Shown here: positions 9,193 to 17,021 of the stretch, one piece after another | Numbering within the stretch: position 1 is the stretch's first letter | Layout of the letters: each line of letters starts with the position of its first letter | Assembly (NCBI GenBank): GCA_913776245.1 | Contig: CAJYLO010000007.1 | Span: forward strand, 1 to 64,000 | Source of the DNA: an uncultured Chryseobacterium sp. | Lineage (GTDB): Bacteria; Bacteroidota; Bacteroidia; Flavobacteriales; Weeksellaceae | Reading direction: 5' to 3' | DNA: 64,000 nucleotides | Notes under the pieces: model-generated | Databases searched by the model: none | What the model saw: the letters and a program-made list of their open reading frames with translations, nothing else | Told to the model about the DNA's origin: nothing | Made by a program: the position numbers and the translations under genes

Positions 9193-9720
9193 TTAATTAT
9201 TGTCTCTCAATTTTTTCAAAGCTTCCCATCTTGGGTCTGTGCTCTCTTCCTCTTCTTCGATTGGTTTTGGACTGTATTTTTCCAGCAGCTTTTCATACTC
9301 ATCATTATCTCTTACGGATGGTGCCACTTTTTTCATCGGGATGGATAAAACCACGGCTTCATAGATAAGATTGGCGATGTTGAATTCGCTGTCTTTCTGA
9401 GGAATGGTGATAATGTCTTCATTGCTGTCATCATATTCTTCCCCGAATTTTACAAGAATTTTCAAATCATTCTCAATGTTTTCAGAAAATTCATCTGTGC
9501 TAATGTCGCAAATCAGCTGAACGGTTCCTGAAACATTGATGAAGAATTCCAAAAAAGTGGTGTGTTTGTCCAGGTGAACATCTACACTGATTTTTGGATT
9601 AAAAAACTCCTGCTCAGTCTCAAATAAATCAAAGAACTCCTGATTGATTTCAAATTTGAAATCGTGCTTTCCGGTTTTGAGACCAGAAAAAGCAATATCG
9701 TAGTTTCTAAATCTGTCCAT
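9193..9720 (-). CDS. DUF177/YceD-family protein
   Basis: A 175-residue acidic protein recognised by its place directly upstream of rpmF and by the C-terminal DUF177 pattern: NIANLIYEAVVLSIPMKKVAP, then an acidic run EEEEE and DPRWEALKKL. YceD relatives are linked to rRNA or ribosomal-protein expression in bacteria and plants; the molecular role is not settled. No signal peptide or membrane helix. The acidic tail next to a basic ribosomal protein gene fits a role in ribosome assembly, but this is inference. Confidence 0.85.
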   Translation of the reverse strand: MDRFRNYDIAFSGLKTGKHDFKFEINQEFFDLFETEQEFFNPKISVDVHLDKHTTFLEFFINVSGTVQLICDISTDEFSENIENDLKILVKFGEEYDDSNEDIITIPQKDSEFNIANLIYEAVVLSIPMKKVAPSVRDNDEYEKLLEKYSPKPIEEEEESTDPRWEALKKLRDNN

Positions 9721-9815
9721 AAAAAATGGTGTGCAAAAATAATTTAATTTTTTGAAATAACAAAATGTTTTTGGAAATACTTGAATTGCAAAAATTTACT
9801 TCCGAAAATTGCTTT

Positions 9816-10904
9816 CTATTCCGCTTCGTCCGGCAGGTCTTCATCCACACCATTATTAATGTGCATAGCTTTCGGTCGAAGTTTATTGTCTGTCAAATCC
9901 TGATAGTCGCTTCTGTTTTTAAAGATCTTGATGGCTGTGAAAATCGCTTCGGAAAAAGAAGTCTCATCTGCCAGATTCTTTCCGGCGATATCATAAGCTA
10001 CACCGTGGTCCGGCGAGGTTCTGATAAATGGCAGGCCTGCGGAATAATTAACGCCCTCTTCGTAAGCAATGGTTTTGAAAGGCGTCAGGCCTTGGTCGTG
10101 ATACATAGCCAGAACAGCATCGAAGGCTTTATATTTTTCTGGCTGGAAAAAACTGTCTGCCGGATAGGGTCCAAATGCCATAATGCCTTGGTCAAATAAT
10201 TCTTTAATGGCAGGTTCGATGATTTCAATTTCTTCCTTGCCGATAACGCCGCCATCACCAGCGTGCGGATTGAGGCCAAGCACTGCAATCTTTGGTTTCT
10301 CTATACAAAAATCTTCTTTTAATGTTGATACCAATTGCTTAACCTGTTTCTTGATTTTTTCTTTAGTGATATGCTGCGCCACTTCCGATACTGGAATGTG
10401 ATGGGTGGAAACTGCCACTTTCAGTTCGTCTGTCACCATAAACATCACAGCTTTTTTCTGAGCTTTTTCTTCGAAGTAGCCTGTGTGACCGGCGTGCGCA
10501 AAGCCGTACTTCATCATCTCATCTTTGTTAATTGGTGCTGTTACTAATACATCGATTTCCTGATTGAGTAATGCTTCAGTAGCAGCTTCAAGGGAAGTGA
10601 TTGCCATTTTGGTAGATTCTTCCGTTGGAACGCCGAATTCTATATTGCTGTTCTCTTTGGTGAGATTGACCATATTGATTTTTCCGCTCTGAGCTTCCTT
10701 TGCCGAGTTGATGTAATTGAAATTGGTCTGCAATTTGAAAACGTTCTTCTGATAAGTAAAGAGTTTCCCCGACCCAAATATTACCGGTGTGAAGAAATCT
10801 GTAATGGTTTTGTCTTTCAGAGATTTCAGGATGATTTCCGGACCGATGCCGTTGAAATCGCCAATTGAAATTCCTACTCTGATTTTATGGTGTTTGGAGC
10901 TCAT
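9816..10904 (-). CDS. pdxA: 4-hydroxythreonine-4-phosphate dehydrogenase
   Basis: An enzyme of the DXP-dependent pyridoxal-phosphate pathway that oxidises 4-phosphohydroxy-L-threonine with NAD. The 362-residue protein starts HKIRVGISIGDFNGIGPEI, has the metal/substrate segment APINKDEM...HAGHTGYFEE near the middle, GLNPHAGDGG with a metal-binding His, and near the end AMYHDQGLTPFK and RTSPDHGVAYDIAG, all PdxA hallmarks. A TAAATTTG minus-7 box lies 33 bases upstream. It is the first gene of the minus-strand block and is divergent from riboflavin synthase, another cofactor gene. Confidence 0.95.
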   Translation of the reverse strand: MSSKHHKIRVGISIGDFNGIGPEIILKSLKDKTITDFFTPVIFGSGKLFTYQKNVFKLQTNFNYINSAKEAQSGKINMVNLTKENSNIEFGVPTEESTKMAITSLEAATEALLNQEIDVLVTAPINKDEMMKYGFAHAGHTGYFEEKAQKKAVMFMVTDELKVAVSTHHIPVSEVAQHITKEKIKKQVKQLVSTLKEDFCIEKPKIAVLGLNPHAGDGGVIGKEEIEIIEPAIKELFDQGIMAFGPYPADSFFQPEKYKAFDAVLAMYHDQGLTPFKTIAYEEGVNYSAGLPFIRTSPDHGVAYDIAGKNLADETSFSEAIFTAIKIFKNRSDYQDLTDNKLRPKAMHINNGVDEDLPDEAE

Positions 10905-10936
10905 TTGTTTATCTTTGACGTTTAAAAAGAATTTTA

Positions 10937-10944
10937 CAAATTTA
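10937..10944 (-). promoter_or_regulatory. Minus-7 box TAAATTTG of pdxA
   Basis: TAAATTTG on the minus strand matches TAnnTTTG and leaves a leader of roughly 25-30 bases before the pdxA ATG. The bases further upstream contain two direct copies of TTTTTATAACTATT (near 10950 and 10985), whose meaning is unknown. Confidence 0.5.
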
Positions 10945-11040
10945 GTTTTTTTTATAACTATTTCTTTACATATTTAGGTTGTTTTTATAACTATTGTTTA
11001 TGTATTCTACTAAGTAGATAGTAAAATAAGCAAATATTTA

Positions 11041-11138
11041 TAGCCCCGATTGAAGCGGCATCCTTTTTTCTTCCAGCCTTGGAAAAAGCTTGGGCGAAGA
11101 AAAAAGATACAGCGGAAAGCGGGATAAAGCTCCTAAAA
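11041..11138 (+). repeat. Structured intergenic element, copy A (upstream of ribE)
   Basis: The inner stem ATCCTTTTTTCTTC (11060-11073) pairs with GAAGAAAAAAGAT (11096-11108), leaving one C bulged. Conserved flanks are GAAGCGGC before and ACAGCGGAAAGCGGGA after. An outer stem can form from AGC-CCCG (11042-11048) with CGGG and GCT (11120-11131). The same architecture recurs at 15087, 18623 and 52115. It ends 24 bases before the ribE ATG. Whether it acts as RNA or as a DNA repeat cannot be told here. Confidence 0.7.
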
Positions 11139-11162
11139 ATCATTAAAAAATAAGACGCAATA

Positions 11163-11759
11163 ATGTTTACAGGAATCATTGAAGCAACAGGAAATGTTCT
11201 GAAAATCGAGAAAAACGAAACCAATATTGACTTCACACTAAGTTGTCCATTTACACAGGAACTTAAAATAGACCAGAGTCTCGCACACAACGGCTGCTGC
11301 CTGACGGTGGTGGAAATCAATGGGAACGAATATAAAGTGACTGCCATCAACGAAACGCTGGAAAAAACAAATCTTGGCCATTGGAATGTGGGAACGGAAG
11401 TGAATTTGGAACGCTGTTTGAAATTCGAAGGAAGACTGGACGGGCACGTGGTGCAAGGTCACGTGGACAAAACCGGAATTGTAGAGAATATTGAGAATCT
11501 GAACGGCAGTTACATCATCACGGTTTCTTATGAAGAATCGGATGAATATACGACGGTTCCTCAGGGTTCAATTACGGTCAACGGAACCAGTCTGACCGTT
11601 GCAGAAAGCGGAAAAAATCAGTTTTCTGTGGCAATAATTCCCTATACTTGGGAGTTTACGAATATGAAGCATCTGAAAAAAGGTGATGTAGTGAATCTGG
11701 AATTTGACATCATCGGCAAGTATGTTGCGAAACTTTTGAAAAAGCAAAATGTCATTTAG
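11163..11759 (+). CDS. ribE: Riboflavin synthase, alpha subunit
   Basis: A 198-residue enzyme that dismutates two 6,7-dimethyl-8-ribityllumazines to riboflavin. It is built of two homologous lumazine-binding barrels: the first starts MFTGIIEATG and contains NGCCLTV and the C-terminal segment NVERCL-type NLERCLKFEG; the second begins GRLDGHVVQGHVDKTG with SITVNGTSLTV. Length is standard. No FMN riboswitch is recognisable upstream; instead a structured repeat ends 24 bases before the ATG. Its last 11 bases overlap the start of a histidine kinase gene, so the two are translationally linked. Confidence 0.95.
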   Translation: MFTGIIEATGNVLKIEKNETNIDFTLSCPFTQELKIDQSLAHNGCCLTVVEINGNEYKVTAINETLEKTNLGHWNVGTEVNLERCLKFEGRLDGHVVQGHVDKTGIVENIENLNGSYIITVSYEESDEYTTVPQGSITVNGTSLTVAESGKNQFSVAIIPYTWEFTNMKHLKKGDVVNLEFDIIGKYVAKLLKKQNVI

Positions 11760-13203
11760 TGATTATAAAGGTTACCGGTTAAGAAACAGGGTTTTCGTTG
11801 GATTTCTGGCGATTTGTTTCCTGAGTATTATTACTTCGGCTGTTCTTTCTTTTGTGATATTGAGAAACAATGCGAAAGAGCAAAGCCGTACGGATATGCA
11901 GAATAAATCCGAAGCGCTGATGTCATCCCTGGATTATGCGCTAAGCCATTCGATGGTGAAAACAAAGGATATTCCTACTGTTCTTGAGAATAAAATCTAT
12001 GAGATTGCCGATATTAATAAGCACGATATCATCATTTATGATCTGAATGGGAACTACCTTCTTTCCAACAAAGAGCCAAATCTGGTAGCACAGAAAAAAA
12101 TGCCGGCGGATGTTATTGCGGCAATTCGGAAAAATGGTAAACGCTATGATGATAAATCCTATGATGAAAACCTGAAAGCCAGCATTATCTCGTCTTACAT
12201 GGTGCTGAAAAATAATATGCTGGAGGATATTGCCTATGTTTATTTTCCGTATTATCACAACGAGAGTGCTTATATGGTGGTTTTTAAACACTATTTTGCA
12301 TACATCATTGGTGTTAATTTATTGATTGTTCTTTTAAGCATCTGGCTCAGCTGGATTATATCAAATAATCTTACAAATGCGATTACCCGTTTTACATCCA
12401 TGATCAGCCGCATTAATTTGTTTGATAAAAATCTGCAGCCAATCCGTTATTATAAAAATGATGAGCTGAATGCTTTGGTGAAAGCTTATAATAAGATGAT
12501 TTCCGAAATTGCCGATCAGCGGGAAAGACTAAGCTACATTGAAAAACAGTCTGCCTGGCAGGAAATGGCGAAGCAGGTGGCGCACGAGGTAAAAAATCCG
12601 CTCACACCAATGAAGCTGATGATGCAGAATTTCGAGAGAAAATTTGATCCTAATGACTCTAATAATGAAACAAAGGTCAGGAACCTGAGCGAAGTGATTA
12701 TTGGTCAGATAGAAGTCATCAGCAGGGTTGCAACGGCCTTTTCAGAATTTGCGCAGCTGCCAAAGAGAAACGATGAAGAGATCAATCTGAATAAAGAAAT
12801 CCGAAATGTTCTCACGATTTTCAGTGATGAAAATATCTTCATCCACGCAAGTCATGATAATATTATGATGAAAATCGACAAGGACTATCTGGCGAGAATC
12901 ATAATCAATCTTGTGACCAATGCCAGTCAGGCAAAAGCAGATAACAGAAAGTCAGTGATCAATGTGGATATAGAAAAGATTGAAAAACGTATTAAAATTA
13001 CAGTCAATGACAATGGAGTAGGGATTTCGCATGATAAGCTGGAAAAAATATTTGATCCAAATTTTACTTCCAAAAACAGCGGAATGGGAATCGGTCTCAC
13101 AATGGTGAAACGAATGGTGGAAGATTATAATGGTACGATAACCGTGGTTTCTGAAGTGGATAAAGGTGCTGTTTTTACCATTTCAATGCCATCTAATTTA
13201 TAA
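11749..13203 (+). CDS. Membrane sensor histidine kinase (NtrY-like), orphan
   Basis: A 484-residue kinase. Membrane helices at about residues 17-38 and 182-205 flank a periplasmic sensor of about 140 residues. A HAMP-like linker follows (about 206-260). The H-box AKQVAHEVKNPLTPMKL carries the phospho-acceptor His279, then come the N-box NLVTNASQA, DNGVGIS, and GMGIGLTMVKRMVE for ATP binding. The H-box type AHEVKNPLTP is that of NtrY-like kinases. No response-regulator gene is adjacent, so the partner is elsewhere. It overlaps ribE by 11 bases and is followed immediately (TAAATG) by a tRNA methylase, an odd functional mix. Confidence 0.9.
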   Translation: MSFSDYKGYRLRNRVFVGFLAICFLSIITSAVLSFVILRNNAKEQSRTDMQNKSEALMSSLDYALSHSMVKTKDIPTVLENKIYEIADINKHDIIIYDLNGNYLLSNKEPNLVAQKKMPADVIAAIRKNGKRYDDKSYDENLKASIISSYMVLKNNMLEDIAYVYFPYYHNESAYMVVFKHYFAYIIGVNLLIVLLSIWLSWIISNNLTNAITRFTSMISRINLFDKNLQPIRYYKNDELNALVKAYNKMISEIADQRERLSYIEKQSAWQEMAKQVAHEVKNPLTPMKLMMQNFERKFDPNDSNNETKVRNLSEVIIGQIEVISRVATAFSEFAQLPKRNDEEINLNKEIRNVLTIFSDENIFIHASHDNIMMKIDKDYLARIIINLVTNASQAKADNRKSVINVDIEKIEKRIKITVNDNGVGISHDKLEKIFDPNFTSKNSGMGIGLTMVKRMVEDYNGTITVVSEVDKGAVFTISMPSNL

Positions 13204-13908
13204 ATGAAACCATTCAGATTCAAGCAATTTGATGTTCAGCAGAGTTCTGAAGTGTTTCGAGTTGGTACTGATGCTGTTTTGCTGGGGATTTTGTCCAATG
13301 TTCATCAAGCAAAGGAGATTTTGGAAGTCGGAACAGGAACCGGAATTATTGCTTTGATGCTGGCTCAACGAAATCCTGAGGCTAAGATTTTAGCAATTGA
13401 TATCAATCCGGAAGCGGTGAAAATATCGCAGAACAATTTTTCACAATCTGTTTTTTCACCACGACTCAAAAGCCGGCTTCAGGATTTTAAACAATCTGAT
13501 ACTAAAGAACAATTTGATTTAATCCTTTCAAATCCACCTTATTTTGAGGTCAGTAGTTCTGAAAAAGATATTCTGGCCAGACAAAGGCTGGAACTGGATT
13601 TTTCTGATCTGATCCAAAAAGCTTCAGAATTACTTTCGGCTAAAGGGTTGTTTTCTGTTATTATTCCCATTGAATCGGAAAAGCAATTCACTCAAATTTG
13701 TAATGAGAGCCTTTTGTTTCTGCAGAGAAAAGTAATTATTAAGGGCATCGAAACTGCTGAACCGAAAAGAGTCGTTCTGGAATATTGCTTCAGAAAATCA
13801 GAAGCAATCATAGAAAATTTTGTCATAGAAAAGTCACCAAGAGTTTATTCCGATGAATATCTTGAACTTACCAAAGACTTTCACGTATTCAACAAAAAAG
13901 CTCTTTGA
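13204..13908 (+). CDS. tRNA1(Val) A37 N6-methyltransferase family protein
   Basis: A 234-residue SAM-dependent methylase of the TrmN6/YfiC type. MKPFRFKQFDVQQ...RVGTDAVLLG is the typical opening, ILEVGTGTGIIALMLAQR is the SAM-binding motif I, IDINPEAV follows, and LILSNPPYFEV is the NPPY catalytic motif for adenine N6 methylation. The ATG begins in the base after the kinase stop, so the two are co-translated. The gene ends inside a bidirectional terminator hairpin: its TGA is part of the left arm. Confidence 0.9.
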   Translation: MKPFRFKQFDVQQSSEVFRVGTDAVLLGILSNVHQAKEILEVGTGTGIIALMLAQRNPEAKILAIDINPEAVKISQNNFSQSVFSPRLKSRLQDFKQSDTKEQFDLILSNPPYFEVSSSEKDILARQRLELDFSDLIQKASELLSAKGLFSVIIPIESEKQFTQICNESLLFLQRKVIIKGIETAEPKRVVLEYCFRKSEAIIENFVIEKSPRVYSDEYLELTKDFHVFNKKAL

Positions 13909-13924
13909 GTTTTTCAAAGAGCTT
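13898..13924. terminator. Bidirectional terminator between trmN6-like and ftsE-like genes
   Basis: AAGCTCTTTGA (13898-13908) pairs perfectly with TCAAAGAGCTT (13914-13924) around a GTTTT loop. Plus-strand reading is followed by ATTATTTT; minus-strand reading by a run of six T. It can therefore end both convergent transcripts. Confidence 0.88.
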
Positions 13925-13948
13925 ATTATTTTATAACTGAATTTTTTC

Positions 13949-14659
13949 TTATTCAAAAAGTTCTGCGGTGTCAAGGACGGTAACTTGTCCGTTTTCGCAT
14001 CGGATTGCTTCTCCTGGATAATTCTGAATCATATGGTAATCATGTGTTGCCATTACAACGGCACAATGGTTTTCTTCAGCCAGATTCTTCAGAAGCGTCA
14101 TAATATCATTGGATGTTTCCGGATCCAGGTTTCCTGTCGGCTCATCCGCAAGGATTAGTTCCGGGTGATTGAGGAGCGCTCTGGCAATCGCAGCACGCTG
14201 CTGCTCACCTCCGGAAAGCTGATGAGGCATTTTATGCTTTTTAGTTTTCATTCCAACGCTTGAAAGTACTTCATCAATTCTCTCTTCCATTTTATGCTTG
14301 TCCTTCCAGCCGGTTGCCTGAAGGACGAAGAGAAGATTTTTCTCGATGTTCCTGTCCGGTAACAACTGGAAATCCTGGAAAACAATACCTAGTTTTCTTC
14401 TAAGATTGGGAATGTCAGATTGTTTCAGTTTCTGCAGATCAAAACCGGCAACCTGGCCGCTTCCGCCTTGTAGGGGAAGTTGCCCGTACAGAACTTTCAG
14501 GAGAGAGCTTTTCCCCGACCCTGTTTTTCCAATAAGATAACAGAATTTTCCTTTTTTGATATGAAGGTCCACATCATTCAGGACTGTGAAGTTTTTCTGT
14601 ACAATCTTAGCACTGCTCAAATCTATAATATCGATACCCGGGTCATTTCTGTGCGGCAT
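13949..14659 (-). CDS. ftsE: FtsE-like ABC transporter ATPase
   Basis: A 236-residue ATPase of the FtsE/LolD class. Walker A is LIGKTGSGKSSLLKVLYG near residue 41, Q-loop VFQDFQLLPDRN, signature HQLSGGEQQRAAIARAL, Walker B LILADEPTGNLDP, and H-loop ATHDYHMI. The RNLLF-type LLPDRN segment is characteristic of FtsE, which with FtsX transmits division signals to cell-wall hydrolases. No ftsX neighbour is present, so the assignment relies on the sequence alone; a related lipoprotein-export ATPase is the alternative. Confidence 0.75.
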   Translation of the reverse strand: MPHRNDPGIDIIDLSSAKIVQKNFTVLNDVDLHIKKGKFCYLIGKTGSGKSSLLKVLYGQLPLQGGSGQVAGFDLQKLKQSDIPNLRRKLGIVFQDFQLLPDRNIEKNLLFVLQATGWKDKHKMEERIDEVLSSVGMKTKKHKMPHQLSGGEQQRAAIARALLNHPELILADEPTGNLDPETSNDIMTLLKNLAEENHCAVVMATHDYHMIQNYPGEAIRCENGQVTVLDTAELFE

Positions 14660-14741
14660 AATTCGGAAATTGTAAGTTTGTGAAATTCAAAAATAGCAAA
14701 AACTTATTTTTCTGCTTTTACTTTTGGGAAATTTTAACAAC

Positions 14742-14775
14742 AAAAAATGCTTGAAAAACCTTTCAAGCATTTTTT
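14742..14775 (-). terminator. Terminator downstream of rpmH
   Basis: A 15-base perfect stem, AAAAAATGCTTGAAA (14742-14756) with its complement at 14761-14775, and an AACC loop. On the minus strand the transcript ends in six T, 22 bases after the rpmH stop. Confidence 0.9.
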
Positions 14776-14796
14776 GTATATGATAATTAAAGAAAA

Positions 14797-14955
14797 TTAT
14801 CTCTTAGCGCGCGCAGCACTAACAGTTAAGCTCTTTCTGCCTTTCGCTCTTCTGGCTGCCAACACTCTTCTTCCGTTTGGTGTAGACATTCTTTCACGGA
14901 AACCGTGTTTGTTTCTTCTTTTTCTTTCAGATGGTTGGAATGTTCTTTTACTCAT
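14797..14955 (-). CDS. rpmH: 50S ribosomal protein L34
   Basis: Translating the minus strand from ATG at 14955 gives a 52-residue, very basic protein, [20 protein letters not shown], continuing [20 protein letters not shown] and ending AARAKR. This is the highly conserved L34 sequence with its KRTFQPS start and GFRxRM-T-NGRRVL-RRAKGR core. It ends at a strong terminator (14742-14775). In many bacteria rpmH sits near dnaA/oriC with rnpA; neither rnpA nor an origin is seen here. Confidence 0.97.
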   Translation of the reverse strand: MSKRTFQPSERKRRNKHGFRERMSTPNGRRVLAARRAKGRKSLTVSAARAKR

Positions 14956-15086
14956 CACTAATATATTTAGTTCGTAATTATCTTTTTATTTTCAGACTGC
15001 AAATATAGAGATTTTATTTTGAGTGGCAAATATTTGAAAACTTTTTTGTGTTAATTTTTCGCTTCCCGTTTATTTCAATATTTATG

Positions 15087-15190
15087 GCAGCTATTTCCGC
15101 CTTCCGCTCTCAAACCTAAAGAAGAGGTTCGACGATGTCAATCTTTTTGCTCCGCTGCATAAAAAAGGATTTCCGCTCAAGTTGGGCTGC
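15087..15190 (-). repeat. Structured intergenic element, copy C
   Basis: On the minus strand this copy starts GCAGC and ends GCTGC, closing the element (plus-strand 15087-15091 with 15186-15190). The inner stem pairs ATCTTTTTGC (15141-15150) with GCATAAAAAAGGAT (15157-15170), again with an extra base in the ATC/GGAT step. The minus strand has GAGCGGAAATCC before the stem. It also carries an additional small hairpin AACCT/AGGTT (15113-15129). It lies in the 376-base gap 14956-15331 between rpmH and a cupin gene. Confidence 0.6.
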
Positions 15191-15229
15191 GGATTCAACA
15201 TAAAAACAACAGTTTGCAAAAATCCAATA

Positions 15230-15278
15230 TTGTCATTCCGGAGGAATCTAGACTGTTGAGATTCTTTCAGAATGACAA
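15230..15278. repeat. Nested inverted repeat, FTT-GTCATTC/GAATGACAA type
   Basis: TTGTCATTC (15230-15238) pairs with GAATGACAA (15270-15278), and inside it GAATC (15244-15248) pairs with GATTC (15260-15264). The same GAATGACAAA end recurs at 18591-18600, close to the inverted repeat at 18486-18555, so this is probably a dispersed repeat family. The rest of the 14956-15331 gap is AT-rich with no gene. Confidence 0.6.
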
Positions 15279-15304
15279 AATTACGGTTTATAATTTCTAA
15301 TCTT

Positions 15305-15312
15305 TAAATTTG
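15305..15312 (+). promoter_or_regulatory. Minus-7 box TAAATTTG of the cupin-kdtA unit
   Basis: TAAATTTG ends 19 bases before the cupin ATG, giving a leader of about 10-14 bases. No exact TTG is found at the expected minus-33 spacing. Confidence 0.5.
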
Positions 15313-15331
15313 TCTTAATCAAAAACAAGCG

Positions 15332-15676
15332 ATGATAAAATCAAAACAAAATACGGAACATTATATTTGGGGTGGAAACTGCGATAGCTGGGTTTTGCTG
15401 GACTCGCAGGAGCTTTCTGTAAAACAGGAAATAATGCCGCCCAAATCGAAAGAGCAGTTGCATTTCCATAAAAATGCGCAACAGTTTTTCTTTATTCTAA
15501 AAGGAAAAGCAACGTTTATTGTGGAAGGAGAAACTTTTGAAGCAGCAGAAAATTCAGGATTTCATATCATTCCTGGTAAACAACACTGGATTGAAAATCT
15601 GTCCGACACGGATTTGGAATTTCTCGTCATATCCAATCCTTCAACAAATAATGATAGATTTGCAGTAGAAAAATAA
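15332..15676 (+). CDS. Small cupin-domain protein
   Basis: A 114-residue single-domain cupin. Motif 1 is around residues 44-63 (HFHKNAQQFFFILKGKATF) with the metal-binding His pair and Glu position replaced by Gln in this copy; motif 2 is GFHIIPGKQHWIENLSD near residue 82-98. Members act as sugar isomerases, dioxygenases or ligand-binding modules, and the sequence does not say which. It precedes the Kdo-transferase gene by three bases, so the two are an operon. A role in sugar or envelope metabolism is possible but not shown. Confidence 0.8.
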   Translation: MIKSKQNTEHYIWGGNCDSWVLLDSQELSVKQEIMPPKSKEQLHFHKNAQQFFFILKGKATFIVEGETFEAAENSGFHIIPGKQHWIENLSDTDLEFLVISNPSTNNDRFAVEK

Positions 15677-15679
15677 AAG

Positions 15680-16945
15680 ATGAAATCACTTTACAATCTT
15701 TTCGTTCATATGATGATTTTCGGGATGAAAGTTTTCTCACTTTTCAATTCGAAAACCAAAAAAGGGATTCGTGGCAGAAAGCAGACCGTTAGCATTGTCA
15801 CAGAAAAACTCCAGGGAGAAAAAGTGATCTGGATGCATGCAGCCAGCCTGGGCGAGTACGAGCAGGGACTTCCCGTTCTTGAAAAATTGAAGGAACAATT
15901 CCCGGAACATAAAACGTTGGTGACTTTTTTTTCACCTTCCGGGTATGAAAATATCAGGAAAAGGAAACAGGTTGCAGATGCGGTTTGCTATTTGCCTTTT
16001 GATAGAAAAAAAGATGTTAAAGCGTTTGTTTCGGTTTTTGAAGCGGATATTTTCTTTACCGTGAAATATGATTATTGGTATAATCTTTTGGAAACGCTGA
16101 AAAATAGAGGAACGAGAATTTATGTGATTTCGGCACTGTTTTATGAGCATCAGATATTTTTCGAGAGTTATGGAAAGTGGTTTGCAAAACAGCTGAAACA
16201 AAATGTTGACTGGTTTTTTCACCAGACGGTGAAGTCTCAGGCTCTTGCAAAAAAAATAGGATTGCTCAATTCCACCGTTTCCGGTGATACGAGATTTGAC
16301 AGAGTGAAGCAATTCCGTGACAGAGATAATCATTTGGAATTTATAGAAGAATTTAAAGGCGGTCAGAAACTGATTGTGTTTGGTAGCAGCTGGCAGGCAG
16401 AAGAAGATATTGCTCAGGTTGTTGCAAAAAAACTTCCTGAAATTAAGATCGTTATTGCACCACATGATTTGCAGCGTGTTCCGCATCTGCAAAAACTGTT
16501 TCCAAATGCTTGTCTCTACAGTTCTCTCTCGAATTCTCAAACGCTCGACTTCACAAACTCTCAGACTCTCATTATAGATTCAATTGGTAAACTTTCAAAA
16601 CTGTATTCTTATGCAGATATGGCGGTTGTAGGCGGTGGATTCCATTCTGCGGGTTTGCATAATATTCTGGAGGCTGCTGTTTATGGCGTTCCTGTAATTT
16701 TCGGCAATCAGTACAGAAAAAATCCGGAAGCGGATGCGCTGATTGATGCCAATGGCGGAAAATGTTTTGACGATTTTGTGGCAGCTTCGGTTTTCATCAC
16801 AGAAGTTATTAGAAAAGACATTCAGAATCAAGGTGAAGAAAAATCCTTCCTGAAGCAGATGTCGGAAAATGCTTACAATTTTGTGAATTCTCAGCCGGAT
16901 GCGACAGCGATTATTTTGAAGAAAATTATGGAAACAAATAGTTAA
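15680..16945 (+). CDS. waaA: 3-deoxy-D-manno-octulosonic acid (Kdo) transferase
   Basis: A 421-residue inner-membrane-associated GT-B enzyme that adds Kdo to lipid A precursor. The N-terminal hydrophobic stretch anchors it. Seen are VIWMHAASLGEYEQGLPVL with the catalytic-region Glu, the FFSPSGYE motif, VKYDYWYNLL (in many relatives E-x-E-x-W-P; here Lys replaces Glu), a GDTRFDRV segment, and in the C-terminal half IVFGSSWQAEE, APHDLQRV and GGGFHSAGLHNILEAAVYGVPVIFG for CMP-Kdo binding. The stop codon starts a short repeat (16942-16963). It is co-transcribed with the cupin gene. Confidence 0.93.
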   Translation: MKSLYNLFVHMMIFGMKVFSLFNSKTKKGIRGRKQTVSIVTEKLQGEKVIWMHAASLGEYEQGLPVLEKLKEQFPEHKTLVTFFSPSGYENIRKRKQVADAVCYLPFDRKKDVKAFVSVFEADIFFTVKYDYWYNLLETLKNRGTRIYVISALFYEHQIFFESYGKWFAKQLKQNVDWFFHQTVKSQALAKKIGLLNSTVSGDTRFDRVKQFRDRDNHLEFIEEFKGGQKLIVFGSSWQAEEDIAQVVAKKLPEIKIVIAPHDLQRVPHLQKLFPNACLYSSLSNSQTLDFTNSQTLIIDSIGKLSKLYSYADMAVVGGGFHSAGLHNILEAAVYGVPVIFGNQYRKNPEADALIDANGGKCFDDFVAASVFITEVIRKDIQNQGEEKSFLKQMSENAYNFVNSQPDATAIILKKIMETNS

Positions 16946-16963
16946 CCACAAAAGAAACAAAAG
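16942..16963 (+). repeat. Dispersed ACCACAAAAG-type repeat, copy 1
   Basis: TTAACCACAAAAGAAACAAA begins at the waaA stop codon. Related sequences lie at 42411-42431 and 62091-62110, always in an intergenic position next to a gene end. Function unknown. Confidence 0.4.
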
Positions 16964-17021
16964 ATAATTTCAGTATTTCTATTGTTGCATATTAATAGAA
17001 AGTGTTTTTTGATTCTGAAAA

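Noticed and set aside
10905-11162. FMN riboswitch upstream of riboflavin synthase
   Set aside because: None of the conserved FMN-riboswitch core can be found; the gap holds the structured repeat and direct repeats instead.
14747-14977. 76-residue plus-strand frame over rpmH
   Set aside because: It is the complement of the L34 gene and its terminator; the minus strand encodes the conserved ribosomal protein.
14797-15331. Replication origin next to rpmH
   Set aside because: No DnaA-box cluster, dnaA or rnpA is seen; the gap is repeats and AT-rich DNA.
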